The notes under the pieces are model-generated. The model was not told the DNA's origin. It did no database searches and was given only the letters and a program-made list of their open reading frames with translations. The translations under genes were made by a program, and so were the position numbers. Below are positions 51,327 through 62,519 of a stretch of 64,000 bases of DNA, piece by piece. How positions within the stretch are numbered: the stretch's first letter is position 1; each line of letters opens with the position of its first letter. This DNA is from Mycolicibacterium bacteremicum (GTDB lineage Bacteria; Actinomycetota; Actinomycetes; Mycobacteriales; Mycobacteriaceae), in NCBI RefSeq assembly GCF_943913955.1, contig NZ_CALUAE010000015.1, positions 29,574 through 93,573 of the forward strand, given 5' to 3'.

Positions 51327-52342
51327 GCGCGATGACGGCGGCGGTGCTCGGTGATCCCGGTGGGCGGCGACCGCTGCACCTCGAGAGCCGTCCGATACCG
51401 CAGCCGGGGCCGGGTGAGGTGCTGCTGGCGGTGGGCGCCATCGGCCTCAACAACGCCGACCTGCTGCAGTGCGCGGGCGTGCTGCCGGCACCGCCCGGCG
51501 GGGTGCCCGGCCTGGAGTGCGCCGGCGTCGTCGTCGCACGGGGGCCCGGGGTGTACGCGGTGCGCACCGGTGACCGGGTCGCGGCGCTGACGCGGGCGGG
51601 CTCCTATGCCGAGTATGTCACCGTCACCGCCGACACCTGCCTGCCGCTACCGGACGATGTGGACCTCTGCGTGGGTGCCGCGCTGCCGGAGGCGGCGGCC
51701 ACCGCGTGGTGGAACCTGGTGCACCGCGGCCGGTTACGGACCGGTGACCGGGTACTGGTGCACGGTGCGGCCGGAGGTGTCGGCTCACTGGCGGTGCAGC
51801 TGGCCCGCGCCCTGGGTGCATCCGTGACCGGTACCGCCCGCGGCCCGATGAAGGCCACGCTGTGTCGTGACCTCGGTTGCGACGCGGTGATCGACTACGC
51901 CGAGCAGGACGTGTTCGACACGGCCCGGCACCTGCAACCGGGTGGGTTCGACATCATCCTGGACAACCAGGGCGCGCCCACGGTGGCCGCCAATATCGGT
52001 GCCCTCGCCCCCGGGGGACGGCTGGTCATCGTCGGGGTCGCCGGCGGCAGCCAGGCTGCGCTGGACCTCGGGGCGCTGATGGCCGGCGGCGCCGAGATCT
52101 CCGCATCCAGCCTGGGTCGGCTGCCCGATCCGGCGCGCGCGGCGATCTGTCGCGAACTGCGCACCGAGGTGCTGCCGCGGGTGACGAGCCGCGACATCTG
52201 GCCGGTGCTCGACGAGCAGGATTTCACGCTGGCCGAGATCGCTGCCGCGCACGAGCGCTTCGGTGCCGGTGACCGGGTCGGCAAGGTGGTCGTGACGACC
52301 ACCGCCGGCATCTCCAAAAGCGATGTAGGTCAACGGATCTAA
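51323..52342 (+). CDS. NADPH:quinone-oxidoreductase-like MDR enzyme
   Basis: 339-aa medium-chain dehydrogenase/reductase without structural zinc Cys. The dinucleotide site VHGAAGGVGSLAVQLARALGASVTGTARG and the N-terminal PIPQPGPGEVLLAVGAIGLNNADLLQCAG place it in the PIG3/quinone-oxidoreductase group, which reduces alpha,beta-unsaturated carbonyls or quinones with NADPH. The ATG overlaps the preceding gene stop. Within the operon it could reduce an unsaturated ring-opening product. Confidence 0.9.
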   Translation: MSAMTAAVLGDPGGRRPLHLESRPIPQPGPGEVLLAVGAIGLNNADLLQCAGVLPAPPGGVPGLECAGVVVARGPGVYAVRTGDRVAALTRAGSYAEYVTVTADTCLPLPDDVDLCVGAALPEAAATAWWNLVHRGRLRTGDRVLVHGAAGGVGSLAVQLARALGASVTGTARGPMKATLCRDLGCDAVIDYAEQDVFDTARHLQPGGFDIILDNQGAPTVAANIGALAPGGRLVIVGVAGGSQAALDLGALMAGGAEISASSLGRLPDPARAAICRELRTEVLPRVTSRDIWPVLDEQDFTLAEIAAAHERFGAGDRVGKVVVTTTAGISKSDVGQRI

Positions 52343-52442
52343 CTCTTTGTCAGATGACCCCGGCCCGGGCAGCATGACGAGTGCGGATACCGACGCTGTC
52401 GTCCGCGACTCCCGCCCCGAATCCGAAACGCGAGGCATCCCC

Positions 52443-52970
52443 ATGAAATCCACCCTGTCATCCGTCGACACCCGGGCATTCATCCGGGCGATCAGCTGCG
52501 CGGCGACGCCGGTGACGATCGTGACCACCGTCGCCCACGATCTGCGTTGGGGCCAGACGGTATCCGCCGTCAGCCGGGTATCCGACGAGCCCGCGGTCCT
52601 CGGGGTGTGCATCAACCGCCGCAGCCCCATCAACGCGGCCATCCGGCACAGCGCCGATTTCAACGTCTCCCTGCTCGGCCCCGGCCACCACGGCACCGCC
52701 GACACGTTCGCCGGCCGCCGGCAGGCCGGACGGGACCCGTTCACCTTCGACGACACGCAGTGGGACCCGGGCCGCAACGGCCTTCCGGTCTACCGCCACA
52801 GCGTGGCGTCCTTCGAATGCGCGCTGCTCAGCGTCACCGACGTCGGCTCCCACCATCTCTACCTCGGCGAGGTGCGGCACGTCGCGCACACCGATGCCGA
52901 ACCGCTGCTGCACTTGCGCGGCAGCTACCGCACCCTCTCGGCCCACCACATGGAAGGACAGCACGCATGA
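52443..52970 (+). CDS. Flavin reductase (two-component monooxygenase partner)
   Basis: 175 aa. Flavin-reductase-like domain: FIRAISCAATPVTIVTTVAHDLRWGQTVSAVSRVSDEPAVLGVCINRRSPINAAI, FNVSLLG, then LGEVRHVAHTDAEPLLHLRGSYRTL. It supplies FADH2 or FMNH2 to the HpaB-type oxygenase whose start overlaps its stop. I chose the ATG at 52443 (MKSTLSSVDTR) by domain length; ATG 52374 is also in frame. A 100-bp gap precedes it, so an internal promoter is possible. Confidence 0.9.
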   Translation: MKSTLSSVDTRAFIRAISCAATPVTIVTTVAHDLRWGQTVSAVSRVSDEPAVLGVCINRRSPINAAIRHSADFNVSLLGPGHHGTADTFAGRRQAGRDPFTFDDTQWDPGRNGLPVYRHSVASFECALLSVTDVGSHHLYLGEVRHVAHTDAEPLLHLRGSYRTLSAHHMEGQHA

Positions 52971-54427
52971 TCAAAACCGGAGACGAGTACCGCGCGTCCA
53001 TCGACACCGGGCGCGAGATCTACATCGACGGTGAACAGGTCCACGATGTGACCAAGCACCCGATGTTCGCCCCGATCGTCGACATCCGGGCCCGGATCTA
53101 CGATCTGGCCCACGAGGCGGCCACCGCCGACGTGATGAGCTACGTCGACGAGAACGGCGAACGCAACTCGATTGCCAACAAGATGCCGCTGACACAACAG
53201 GATTGGATCGACAAGCGGGCCGCGATCGACCTGGTTCTCGACGAGGCGCGCGGTGTGGTGACCCGGGTCGGTGACGAGACCATCGGCGAGATGTGGGCGC
53301 TCTACGACGGGCAGGACGTCCTCAACGAGGTCGACCCCCGGTTCGCCGAGAACATCCGCAGGCACGTCAAGCTCGCGGCCTCCGGCGACCCGTTCCACAT
53401 CTCGGCCAACACCGACCCCAAGGGCGACCGCTCCAAACGCCCCCAGGACCAGGATCCGGACATGCTGCTGCACGTGGTCCGGGAGACCGATGACGGCATC
53501 ATCGTGCGCGGTGCCAAATACGAGACCGCCGCGCCGTACGCCACCCAGGCCTACACCAAGCCGACCATCGCGAACTGGGGTGATGCCAAACTCTCCGACT
53601 ATGCGGTGGGATTCATCGCCGATCTGAACGCGCCGAACCTCAAGTTCATCTGTCGCACCGGCTTTGCCGGCCGCCGGGACGCCGCGGACTACCCGCTGTC
53701 GAACCGGGTCGACGAGGTCGAATCGCTGGTCATCTTCGACAATGTGCTGATCCCGTGGGACGACATCCTGTTCTACCGGCACACCCGCGCGGCCACCTTC
53801 GTGCGCAGCTGCCTGCACCGCTACAGCGCACTGCCCTACGTGCACCGCTCGATCCGGTTCGCCGACCTGATGATCGGCGCCGCGCTGCACAATGTGCGCC
53901 AGACCGGCCTGGACAACAACCCGGCCGTCCAGGAGAAGCTCGCCACGCTGGCCTGCTACCGCGAGGGGATCGACGCGCATCTGACCGCCGCCGTCGCCAC
54001 CGCCGAGACCAGCCCGGGCGGGCTGCTGATGCCGAACCAGTCGCTGCTCTACGCGGGCCGGGTGTGGGCACAGACCCAACTGCCGCAGATGATGCACACC
54101 GCGCGCGAGCTGTGCGGCGGGCAGATCTGCATCACCCCCGATTCGGCGACCTTCGGCGTGCCCGGTGCGGCGCCATGGCTGGAGAAGTACTACTCGATCA
54201 CCGACGACTGGCAGGCCGACGACCGGCGCAAGCTGCTGGCATTCGTCCGCGACCTGCTCAACAGCGACTACGCCGGACACCGCCTCACCTTCCAATTGTT
54301 CGCCCAGGCGCCACCTTTCGCGCACTACCAGGCTGTCTATCGCAACTTCGACTTCGACGGGCCGCTGGACATGGTCAAGGCCGCCGCCGAACTGTCCGAC
54401 CGGGTCTACGGTGGGGTGAAGCCGTGA
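52967..54427 (+). CDS. HpaB-type FADH2-dependent monooxygenase
   Basis: 486 aa, 4-hydroxyphenylacetate 3-monooxygenase (HpaB/PvcC) family, of acyl-CoA-dehydrogenase fold. Recognisable stretches are KTGDEYRASIDTGREIYIDGEQVHDVTKHPMFAP at the N-terminus, IVRGAKYETAAPYATQAYTKP in the middle, and ARELCGGQICITPDSATFG near the C-terminus. It hydroxylates a phenol or heterocycle using reduced flavin delivered by the adjacent reductase. Homologues open pyrrole- or pyridine-type rings, so an N-heterocycle is possible here; the RidA and amidohydrolase genes next to it make this attractive but unproven. Confidence 0.93.
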   Translation: MIKTGDEYRASIDTGREIYIDGEQVHDVTKHPMFAPIVDIRARIYDLAHEAATADVMSYVDENGERNSIANKMPLTQQDWIDKRAAIDLVLDEARGVVTRVGDETIGEMWALYDGQDVLNEVDPRFAENIRRHVKLAASGDPFHISANTDPKGDRSKRPQDQDPDMLLHVVRETDDGIIVRGAKYETAAPYATQAYTKPTIANWGDAKLSDYAVGFIADLNAPNLKFICRTGFAGRRDAADYPLSNRVDEVESLVIFDNVLIPWDDILFYRHTRAATFVRSCLHRYSALPYVHRSIRFADLMIGAALHNVRQTGLDNNPAVQEKLATLACYREGIDAHLTAAVATAETSPGGLLMPNQSLLYAGRVWAQTQLPQMMHTARELCGGQICITPDSATFGVPGAAPWLEKYYSITDDWQADDRRKLLAFVRDLLNSDYAGHRLTFQLFAQAPPFAHYQAVYRNFDFDGPLDMVKAAAELSDRVYGGVKP

Positions 54428-54840
54428 CCCATGTGCGTATCCGGCCGTTCAACACCCGCGACACCTACCCCGAACAGGACATCGACAACGATCTGTGCCA
54501 GGCCGTCATCGCCGGGGACACCATCTATCTGCGCGGCCAGATCGGTCAGGACCTCGACACCGCCGCCAATATCGGTGTCGGCGACGTGGCGGCCCAGACC
54601 GAACAGGCGATGGCCAATATCGCGATGCTGCTCGGCGAGGCCGGCGCGGCTGTCGACGATATCGTGAAAGTGACTGTCTACCTTGTCGATCCGCGCTATC
54701 GCGAGCCGGTGTACCGGGTCATCGGGCGCTGGCTCAAGGGTGTGCATCCGGTGTCGACCGGGCTGGTGGTCAGCGCGCTGGCCCGGCCGGAATGGCTGGT
54801 CGAGGTGGATGCCATTGCGGTGCGGCAGCGGACGTCATGA
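54424..54840 (+). CDS. RidA family (YjgF) protein
   Basis: 138 aa. VSALARPEWLVEVDAIA is the C-terminal signature, including the Arg (LAR) that binds the imine carboxylate in active RidA and RutC proteins. The N-terminal part (DLCQAVIAGDTIYLRGQIGQDLDT) is normal. It should hydrolyse a reactive enamine or imine intermediate, giving a keto compound and ammonia. GTG start overlapping the HpaB stop (GTGA). Confidence 0.93.
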   Translation: MTHVRIRPFNTRDTYPEQDIDNDLCQAVIAGDTIYLRGQIGQDLDTAANIGVGDVAAQTEQAMANIAMLLGEAGAAVDDIVKVTVYLVDPRYREPVYRVIGRWLKGVHPVSTGLVVSALARPEWLVEVDAIAVRQRTS

Positions 54841-55511
54841 CGTTCTCGATGGCGGCGCTGGACCGCGACACCGGGGCGCTCGGCATGGTGATCGCCTCCT
54901 CGTCACCCGCGGTGGCCGCGCGCTGCCTGAACATCCGGCCGCACCTGGGCGCAGCGGCCAGCCAGAACGTCACCGACCCCCGGCTCGGCGGGCAGCTGCT
55001 GGACCGGCTGGCCGCCGGTGACGATGCCCGCACCGCACTGCAGACCGTGGTCGAGGGCCACCCGCTGCGCGACTACCGCCAGCTGACCGTGCTGGACCGC
55101 GACGGCCGCACCGCCGCCTTCAGCGGCGCCGGTGCGCTCGGCAAACACCACCACGTGACCGGCGACGGAGTGGTCGCGGCGGGCAATATGCTCGCCGGCC
55201 CGGCAACCATCACCGCACTGGTGGCCGGCTACGAGGCCTCCGGCGCGCAGCAGTTCGAACGACGACTGCTCGACGGGTTGGATGCCGCGCTGGGCGCCGG
55301 CGGGGAGGAGGGACCGATCCACGCCGCGGGCCTGTTGGTCTACCGCGATGTCGGATGGCCCGAGACCACGCTGCGGGTGGACTGGGCCGAGGACCCGGCC
55401 GCCCGGCTGGCCGACCTGTGGGCGGTGTGGGAACCGCAACGCGACGACTACGTGCGGCGGGCACTGGACCCGGCCGCGGCGCCGAGCTTCGGTGTGCCCG
55501 GTGACCTCTAA
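54837..55511 (+). CDS. DUF1028 (Ntn-hydrolase-like) protein
   Basis: 224 aa. The DUF1028 N-terminus MTFSMAALDRDTGALGMVIASSSPAVAARC is clear; the Thr after Met1 is the candidate N-terminal nucleophile of the family. It continues with LGAAASQNVTDPRLGGQLLDRL and TVLDRDGRTAAFSGAGALG, the conserved core. The family is often found next to M20 amidohydrolase and RidA genes, and its activity has not been established as far as I know. ATG coupled to the RidA stop (ATGA). Confidence 0.9.
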   Translation: MTFSMAALDRDTGALGMVIASSSPAVAARCLNIRPHLGAAASQNVTDPRLGGQLLDRLAAGDDARTALQTVVEGHPLRDYRQLTVLDRDGRTAAFSGAGALGKHHHVTGDGVVAAGNMLAGPATITALVAGYEASGAQQFERRLLDGLDAALGAGGEEGPIHAAGLLVYRDVGWPETTLRVDWAEDPAARLADLWAVWEPQRDDYVRRALDPAAAPSFGVPGDL

Positions 55512-56631
55512 ACAGGCCGCCGGGGAGTACCTGGCCGAGTACTGGGACCTGGTCCGCGGGATCAGCACGACGCTGCACGCCGACCCGGAGCCGGCCTGGC
55601 AGGAGTTCCGGGCCCACCGGATGCTCACCGCGCTGCTGGCCGATCACGGTTTCGGCGTCGATATCCGCGCCGGCGGTCTGGAGACGGCGTTTCACGCCCG
55701 GTACGGCACCGGTCCGCTGAACGTCGCGTTCATCGCCGAGTACGACGCGCTGCCGGGCCTCGGGCACGCCTGCGGGCACAACCTGATCGCCGCATCGTCG
55801 GTCGGCGCGGCGCTGATGGTCCAGCACGCCGACCGCGGACGCGCCCTCACCGTGCATGTCATCGGTACCCCGGCCGAGGAGGGCGGCGGCGGCAAGATCC
55901 ACCTGCTCGACGCCGGGGAGTTCGACGGTCTCGATGCCGCGCTGATGATGCACCCGGGCCCCGTCGACGCCCCGCGCGCCGAGCCGATGGCGGTGGCGCA
56001 CTGGCGGATCGCCTATCGGGGGGTGGCCGCCCATGCCGGGGCCTACCCGCATCTGGGGGTCAACGCTGCCGACGCCTTCACCGTCGCCCAGGTCGCCATC
56101 GGCCTGCTGCGCCAGCAGCTGCCACCGACCACCCGGGTGCACGGTGTGGTCACCGAGGCGGGTACCGCGCCGAACGCGATCCCGGACACCGCGACCGGCC
56201 GCTGGTACGTCCGGGCCCGCACGCTGGCCGACCTCGCCGGTATCGAGGGACGCATCCGCAACTGCTTCGCCGCCGGCGCGCTGGGCACCGGCTGCGAGTT
56301 GGACATCGAGCTGGAGTCCGCGCCGTATGCGGAATTCCGCACCGACGAGGAGTTGCTGGAGCTGTTCATCGCCAATGCCGCGGCGGTCGGCCGCGATCTG
56401 ACCGCGGAGCCGGCCGAGGGGGCCGCGGCGATGCGGACGGCCTCGACGGATATGGGCAACGTGTCCCAGGTGGTGCGGGCGATCCATCCGTACCTGGGTA
56501 TCGGCTCCCTGCCGGCGGTCAACCACCAGCGCGAGTTCGCCGACGCTGCGGTCGGCCCCGCGGCCGAGGCGGCACTGCGCGATGGCGCCACGGCGCTGGC
56601 GTGGACGGCACTGGATCTGGTGAACCGCTAG
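55501..56631 (+). CDS. M20-family amidohydrolase (AbgB/HipO-like)
   Basis: 376 aa, zinc peptidase/amidohydrolase. Metal-site motifs: [30 protein letters not shown] (catalytic Glu pair), and MMHPGPVD. A dimerisation domain lies at about residues 170-280 ([16 protein letters not shown]). It hydrolyses an amide or N-acyl bond. The GTG at 55501 overlaps the DUF1028 stop by 11 bp. Last gene of the operon; the glycine riboswitch of gcvP starts 21 bp after its stop. Confidence 0.93.
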   Translation: MTSKQAAGEYLAEYWDLVRGISTTLHADPEPAWQEFRAHRMLTALLADHGFGVDIRAGGLETAFHARYGTGPLNVAFIAEYDALPGLGHACGHNLIAASSVGAALMVQHADRGRALTVHVIGTPAEEGGGGKIHLLDAGEFDGLDAALMMHPGPVDAPRAEPMAVAHWRIAYRGVAAHAGAYPHLGVNAADAFTVAQVAIGLLRQQLPPTTRVHGVVTEAGTAPNAIPDTATGRWYVRARTLADLAGIEGRIRNCFAAGALGTGCELDIELESAPYAEFRTDEELLELFIANAAAVGRDLTAEPAEGAAAMRTASTDMGNVSQVVRAIHPYLGIGSLPAVNHQREFADAAVGPAAEAALRDGATALAWTALDLVNR

Positions 56632-56652
56632 AATCGGTCGCGTATCGCCCAT

Positions 56653-56832
56653 GCGCGGGAGAGTTCCGTGGCCGCCAGCCACGGACGCCGAAGGAGCAAC
56701 ACCTCTCCGTCAACCTCTCAGGCCCCCGGACCGCGCACGGCCACGATGCCTCTGGAAAGCGGTGCCCCGCGCACCCGCCCATGGGGAAAGGCCCGGCTCG
56801 GGCTGAATCTCTCAGGCACCCCGACAGAGGGA
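56653..56832 (+). ncRNA. Tandem glycine riboswitch (gcvT element)
   Basis: Two aptamers in a row before gcvP. Aptamer 1 has GCGGGAGAGTTCC, GCCGAAGGAGCAAC and CCTCTCAGGC (56654-56735). Aptamer 2 has P1 arms CCTCTG (56749) and CAGAGG (56825), the GGAAAGC motif and AATCTCTCAGGCAC. The conserved CTCTCAGGC occurs twice. The arrangement is that of known glycine riboswitches; it should turn gcvP on when glycine is high. Confidence 0.92.
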
Positions 56833-56876
56833 GAGGACGCGCTTCGCGGCGCACACCTCGACCCGGGGAGACTTCT

Positions 56877-59717
<2,841 letters not shown>

Positions 59718-59726
59718 TCGGTTATC

Positions 59727-59781
59727 GAATGTCGGCTCGTGTACCGGGTTTTCGAGAAATCCGGTACACACGCCGACGTTC
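59727..59781. terminator. Bidirectional hairpin terminator
   Basis: Stem GAATGTCGGC...GTGTACCGG / CCGGTACAC...GCCGACGTTC with a 2-nt mismatch and an AT-rich loop (59748-59760). It starts 9 bp after the gcvP stop and touches the convergent HxlR stop. It shares the GTCGGC/GCCGAC base with the hairpin at 34889. Confidence 0.65.
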
Positions 59782-60202
59782 ACCGGTGCGCGGCGTCGAA
59801 CCGTTGGCGTGCCGCGGCGATATCGGCCTGGTGGCGCTCGGTCCAGAGCACCAGTGACTGCACGGTCTGGTGCAGGGTGCGGCCCAGGTCGGTGAGCTCG
59901 TAGTCCACCCGCGGCGGTACCACCGGATGCACGGTCCGGTGGACCAGGCCGTCGCGCTCGAGCTGGCGCAGCGTGACGGTGAGCATCCGCTGGCTGACGC
60001 CGTCGATCATGCGCTTGAGTTCGGTGAAGCGCATGGAGCCGCCATCGAGCAGCGCGATGATGAGCAACGACCACTTGTCGGCGATCCGGTCCAGGATCTG
60101 CCGGACCTCGCAGTCCTCACGCCGGTCCCATTGGAAGGCGTCCGGACAGCAGTCGGTTACCTCGGGGATACCGGCTGACTTCGAAGTGCCTTCTTCCGCC
60201 AT
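59780..60202 (-). CDS. HxlR family transcriptional regulator
   Basis: 140 aa. HxlR-type winged helix: CEVRQILDRIADKWSLLIIALLDGGSMRFTELKRMIDGVSQRMLTVTLRQLERDGLVHRTVHPVVPPRVDYELTDLG (about residues 30-105). There are two Cys in the N-terminus (DCCPDAF) and one at DCEV, so redox or electrophile sensing is possible, as in some HxlR proteins. Divergent from an MFS exporter, which it probably represses. The start is at the ATG 60202. Confidence 0.9.
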   Translation of the reverse strand: MAEEGTSKSAGIPEVTDCCPDAFQWDRREDCEVRQILDRIADKWSLLIIALLDGGSMRFTELKRMIDGVSQRMLTVTLRQLERDGLVHRTVHPVVPPRVDYELTDLGRTLHQTVQSLVLWTERHQADIAAARQRFDAAHR

Positions 60203-60230
60203 CGATTCATGGTGCCTGATGATGTGGTCA

Positions 60231-60245
60231 GTTACCAATAGGAAC
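60231..60245. promoter_or_regulatory. Candidate HxlR operator
   Basis: GTTACCAATAGGAAC, an imperfect palindrome in the 57-bp HxlR/MFS divergent region. HxlR-family sites often have GTAAC-like arms; one operator could control both genes. Confidence 0.4.
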
Positions 60246-60259
60246 CAGAAGGCTGGGGT

Positions 60260-61657
60260 ATGACGACCATCGACACACGCTCCCGTATCCGCTCGGCGCT
60301 GTTGCTCACGGCGCTGTGCGGGGCGGCATTCCTGGAGGGCATCGACATCGCGATGTTCAACATCGCGCTCCCGGTGATCCGCGCGGCCCTGGATCTGCCG
60401 ACCGTGCAGCTGCAGTGGATCGTCTCCGGCTACGTCATCGGCTACGGCGGATTCATGCTGCTGGGCGGGCGCACCGCCGATGTGTACGGCCGGCGTCGGG
60501 TGTTTTTGACCGCGCTGGTGGTGTTCATCGGCTTCTCCGCCCTCGGTGGGATCGCGCCCAACGGTGAACTCGTCATCGCGGTGCGCATCATCACCGGTAT
60601 CGCGGCGGCCTTCCTGATGCCCGCCGGCCTGGCCATCATCACCACCAGCTTTCCCGAAGGGCCGCAACGGGATCGGGCGGTGCTGGTGTACGCGGGGATC
60701 GGGGCGGCCGGGTTCTCGCTGGGCCTGGTCGCCGGTGGTGTGCTGACCTCGTTCGGGTGGCGCTGGGTGTTCTTCGCTCCCGTCGCGCTCGCACTGGTGG
60801 TGCTGGCGCTGGCCGCGCCGCTGATCCCACGCGATGTCGCGGCGCCGCAGAAACGCTCGCTCGACCTGCCCGGTGCGGTCCTGATCACCGCGACGGTGGT
60901 GCTCACCGTCCTGGCGATCGAGAACATCGCGCACGGACCGGTGTTCGCCTCGGCGGCGGCCGGCCTCGTCGCCGCCGTGCTGTTCGCCGGATTCGTCCAC
61001 CGGCAACGCACCGCCGCCGATCCGCTGGTACCGCCGGCGCTGCTGCGCAGCGGTGCCCTGATCAACGCCTATGTCGGCGCCGGCTGCCTGGCCGCCGGGT
61101 TCATGGCGTTCCAGTTCATCGTCGTGCTCTACCTGCAGGAGTTGCGCGGGTGGTCGGCGCTGGCCACTGCGCTGGCCCTGTTGGTCATCGCGATCGACGC
61201 CATCCTGGCCCCGACGCTCACCCCGGTGCTGGTGCGGATCTTCGGCCTGTGGCGCGTCATCGCCGCCGGTATGGCCTTCTGCGTACTGTCTTTCGCGCTC
61301 TTCCTGGGGGTCGAGCGGGACTGGGTCTATCTGAGCATGCTGCCCAGCCTGCTGGCCCTCGGACTGGCGTTCACCCTCGCCTACGGGCCGCTGACCATCG
61401 CCGCCACCGACGGCGTCCCGGCGTCTGCGCAGGGGCTGACCAGCGGCCTGCTCTACACGAACTTCCAGTTCGGCGCGGCGATCGGACTGGCCGGCGCTAC
61501 CGCGGTGCAGGTCGCGGCGGTGGCCGGGGGAGCCGATCTGCTCGACTCGTACCGGGCGGCGCTGCTGGTACCCCTGGTGCTCGGTGTCATCGGGGTCGCC
61601 GTCACAGCGCCGCGGGCGTGGCGCACCCCCCCCCGCGAGTGCGTCGCTGCCGCGTAG
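60260..61657 (+). CDS. MFS multidrug transporter (DHA2 type)
   Basis: 465 aa, about 14 TM helices. Signatures: LEGIDIAMFNIALPVIRAALDLP, QWIVSGYVIGYGGFMLLGGRTADVYGRRRVFL, and helix-5 motif GPQRDRAVLVYAGIGAAGFSLGLVAGGVLTSFGWRWVFF. An efflux role for drugs or metabolites is likely. Regulated by the divergent HxlR gene by inference. Confidence 0.9.
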   Translation: MTTIDTRSRIRSALLLTALCGAAFLEGIDIAMFNIALPVIRAALDLPTVQLQWIVSGYVIGYGGFMLLGGRTADVYGRRRVFLTALVVFIGFSALGGIAPNGELVIAVRIITGIAAAFLMPAGLAIITTSFPEGPQRDRAVLVYAGIGAAGFSLGLVAGGVLTSFGWRWVFFAPVALALVVLALAAPLIPRDVAAPQKRSLDLPGAVLITATVVLTVLAIENIAHGPVFASAAAGLVAAVLFAGFVHRQRTAADPLVPPALLRSGALINAYVGAGCLAAGFMAFQFIVVLYLQELRGWSALATALALLVIAIDAILAPTLTPVLVRIFGLWRVIAAGMAFCVLSFALFLGVERDWVYLSMLPSLLALGLAFTLAYGPLTIAATDGVPASAQGLTSGLLYTNFQFGAAIGLAGATAVQVAAVAGGADLLDSYRAALLVPLVLGVIGVAVTAPRAWRTPPRECVAAA

Positions 61658-61660
61658 GTT
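61655..61660 (+). promoter_or_regulatory. -10 element overlapping a stop codon (TAGGTT)
   Basis: TAGGTT begins with the TAG of the MFS gene and ends 7 nt before the ATG at 61668. Confidence 0.45.
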
Positions 61661-61667
61661 GTCAGGC

Positions 61668-62519
61668 ATGCAGTGGCTGTGGCCCAACCGGTTCCGACGC
61701 CCGGTCCCGGTTCCGGTCCAGCGGTTCGCCTCCGGTCGGTGGCGCGACACCCGCCCGCGGCGGGTCGACACCCAGCGCGACCGGCTGAGCCTGGTCACCT
61801 ACAACATCTGGTTCAACGACCTGCACGCCCGGCGGCGTTACCGTGCCATCGCCGATGCGCTGGCCGCCCGGCCCCCGGACATCATGGCCTTCCAGGAGGT
61901 CACCGAGCCGGCCCTGGAGGTGCTGCTGTCCCAGCCCTGGATACGGGAGAACTACCTCAGCGCGGCCGTCAGCGGCGGGCGGATCGGCAACTACGGCATG
62001 CTGCTGTTGTCGCGGATCCCGGTCGACCGCGTGACCTACACCAGATTGCCGACCCGGCTGTCCCGCGGCTATCTGACCGCCCGGTTCACCATCGCCGGAC
62101 GGCCGCTGACCGTCATCGGACTGCACCTCGAAAGCGGTAAGGCCGCAGCACAATTACGCGACCGGCAGCTGCGTCAGATCGTCGACTCGGTGCGCGGCCA
62201 CCGCGATGTGGCGATCATGGGCGATTTCAACCTCCGCGATGCCGAGAACGGCATCCTGCCCGCCGACTACCGGGATGTGTGGGCGGCGCTGCATCCCGAC
62301 GAGCCGGGATTCACCGAGGACACCACGATCAACCACATGCGCTACGACATGAAGGACAAGCACCGGCACGTGCGGTTCGACCGGGTGCTGCTCAAGGGCG
62401 AGCACTGGACGCCGCAAACCATGGCGCTGCTGGGCCGGGAACCGATCGCCGAGGACCTACCCCGGGTGTTCCCCTCGGATCACTTCGGGGTGCGGTGCAC
62501 GCTGGCCCGGATCGGCTAA
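61668..62519 (+). CDS. Endonuclease/exonuclease/phosphatase family protein, TDP2-like
   Basis: 283 aa. The four catalytic blocks are LVTYNIWFN, MAFQEVTEPA, IMGDFNLRDAE and FPSDHFGVR, with GLHLES before the third. GDxNLRD plus HLES plus SDH is the pattern I associate with TDP2 (5'-tyrosyl-DNA phosphodiesterase) rather than with AP endonucleases. A metal-dependent phosphodiesterase on DNA adducts, nucleotides or phospholipids is possible. No signal peptide; the basic Pro-rich N-terminus is unusual. Convergent with the VWA gene (4-bp overlap). Confidence 0.85.
   Translation: MQWLWPNRFRRPVPVPVQRFASGRWRDTRPRRVDTQRDRLSLVTYNIWFNDLHARRRYRAIADALAARPPDIMAFQEVTEPALEVLLSQPWIRENYLSAAVSGGRIGNYGMLLLSRIPVDRVTYTRLPTRLSRGYLTARFTIAGRPLTVIGLHLESGKAAAQLRDRQLRQIVDSVRGHRDVAIMGDFNLRDAENGILPADYRDVWAALHPDEPGFTEDTTINHMRYDMKDKHRHVRFDRVLLKGEHWTPQTMALLGREPIAEDLPRVFPSDHFGVRCTLARIG

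Noticed and set aside
61626..61637. Run of C near the end of the MFS gene as a frameshift site
   Set aside because: The reading frame is intact to the stop and the end of the protein is not conserved, so there is no sign of a frameshift.
60203..61798. Long N-terminal extension of the HxlR gene
   Set aside because: Antisense to the MFS gene; Gln/Arg/Gly-rich shadow translation.
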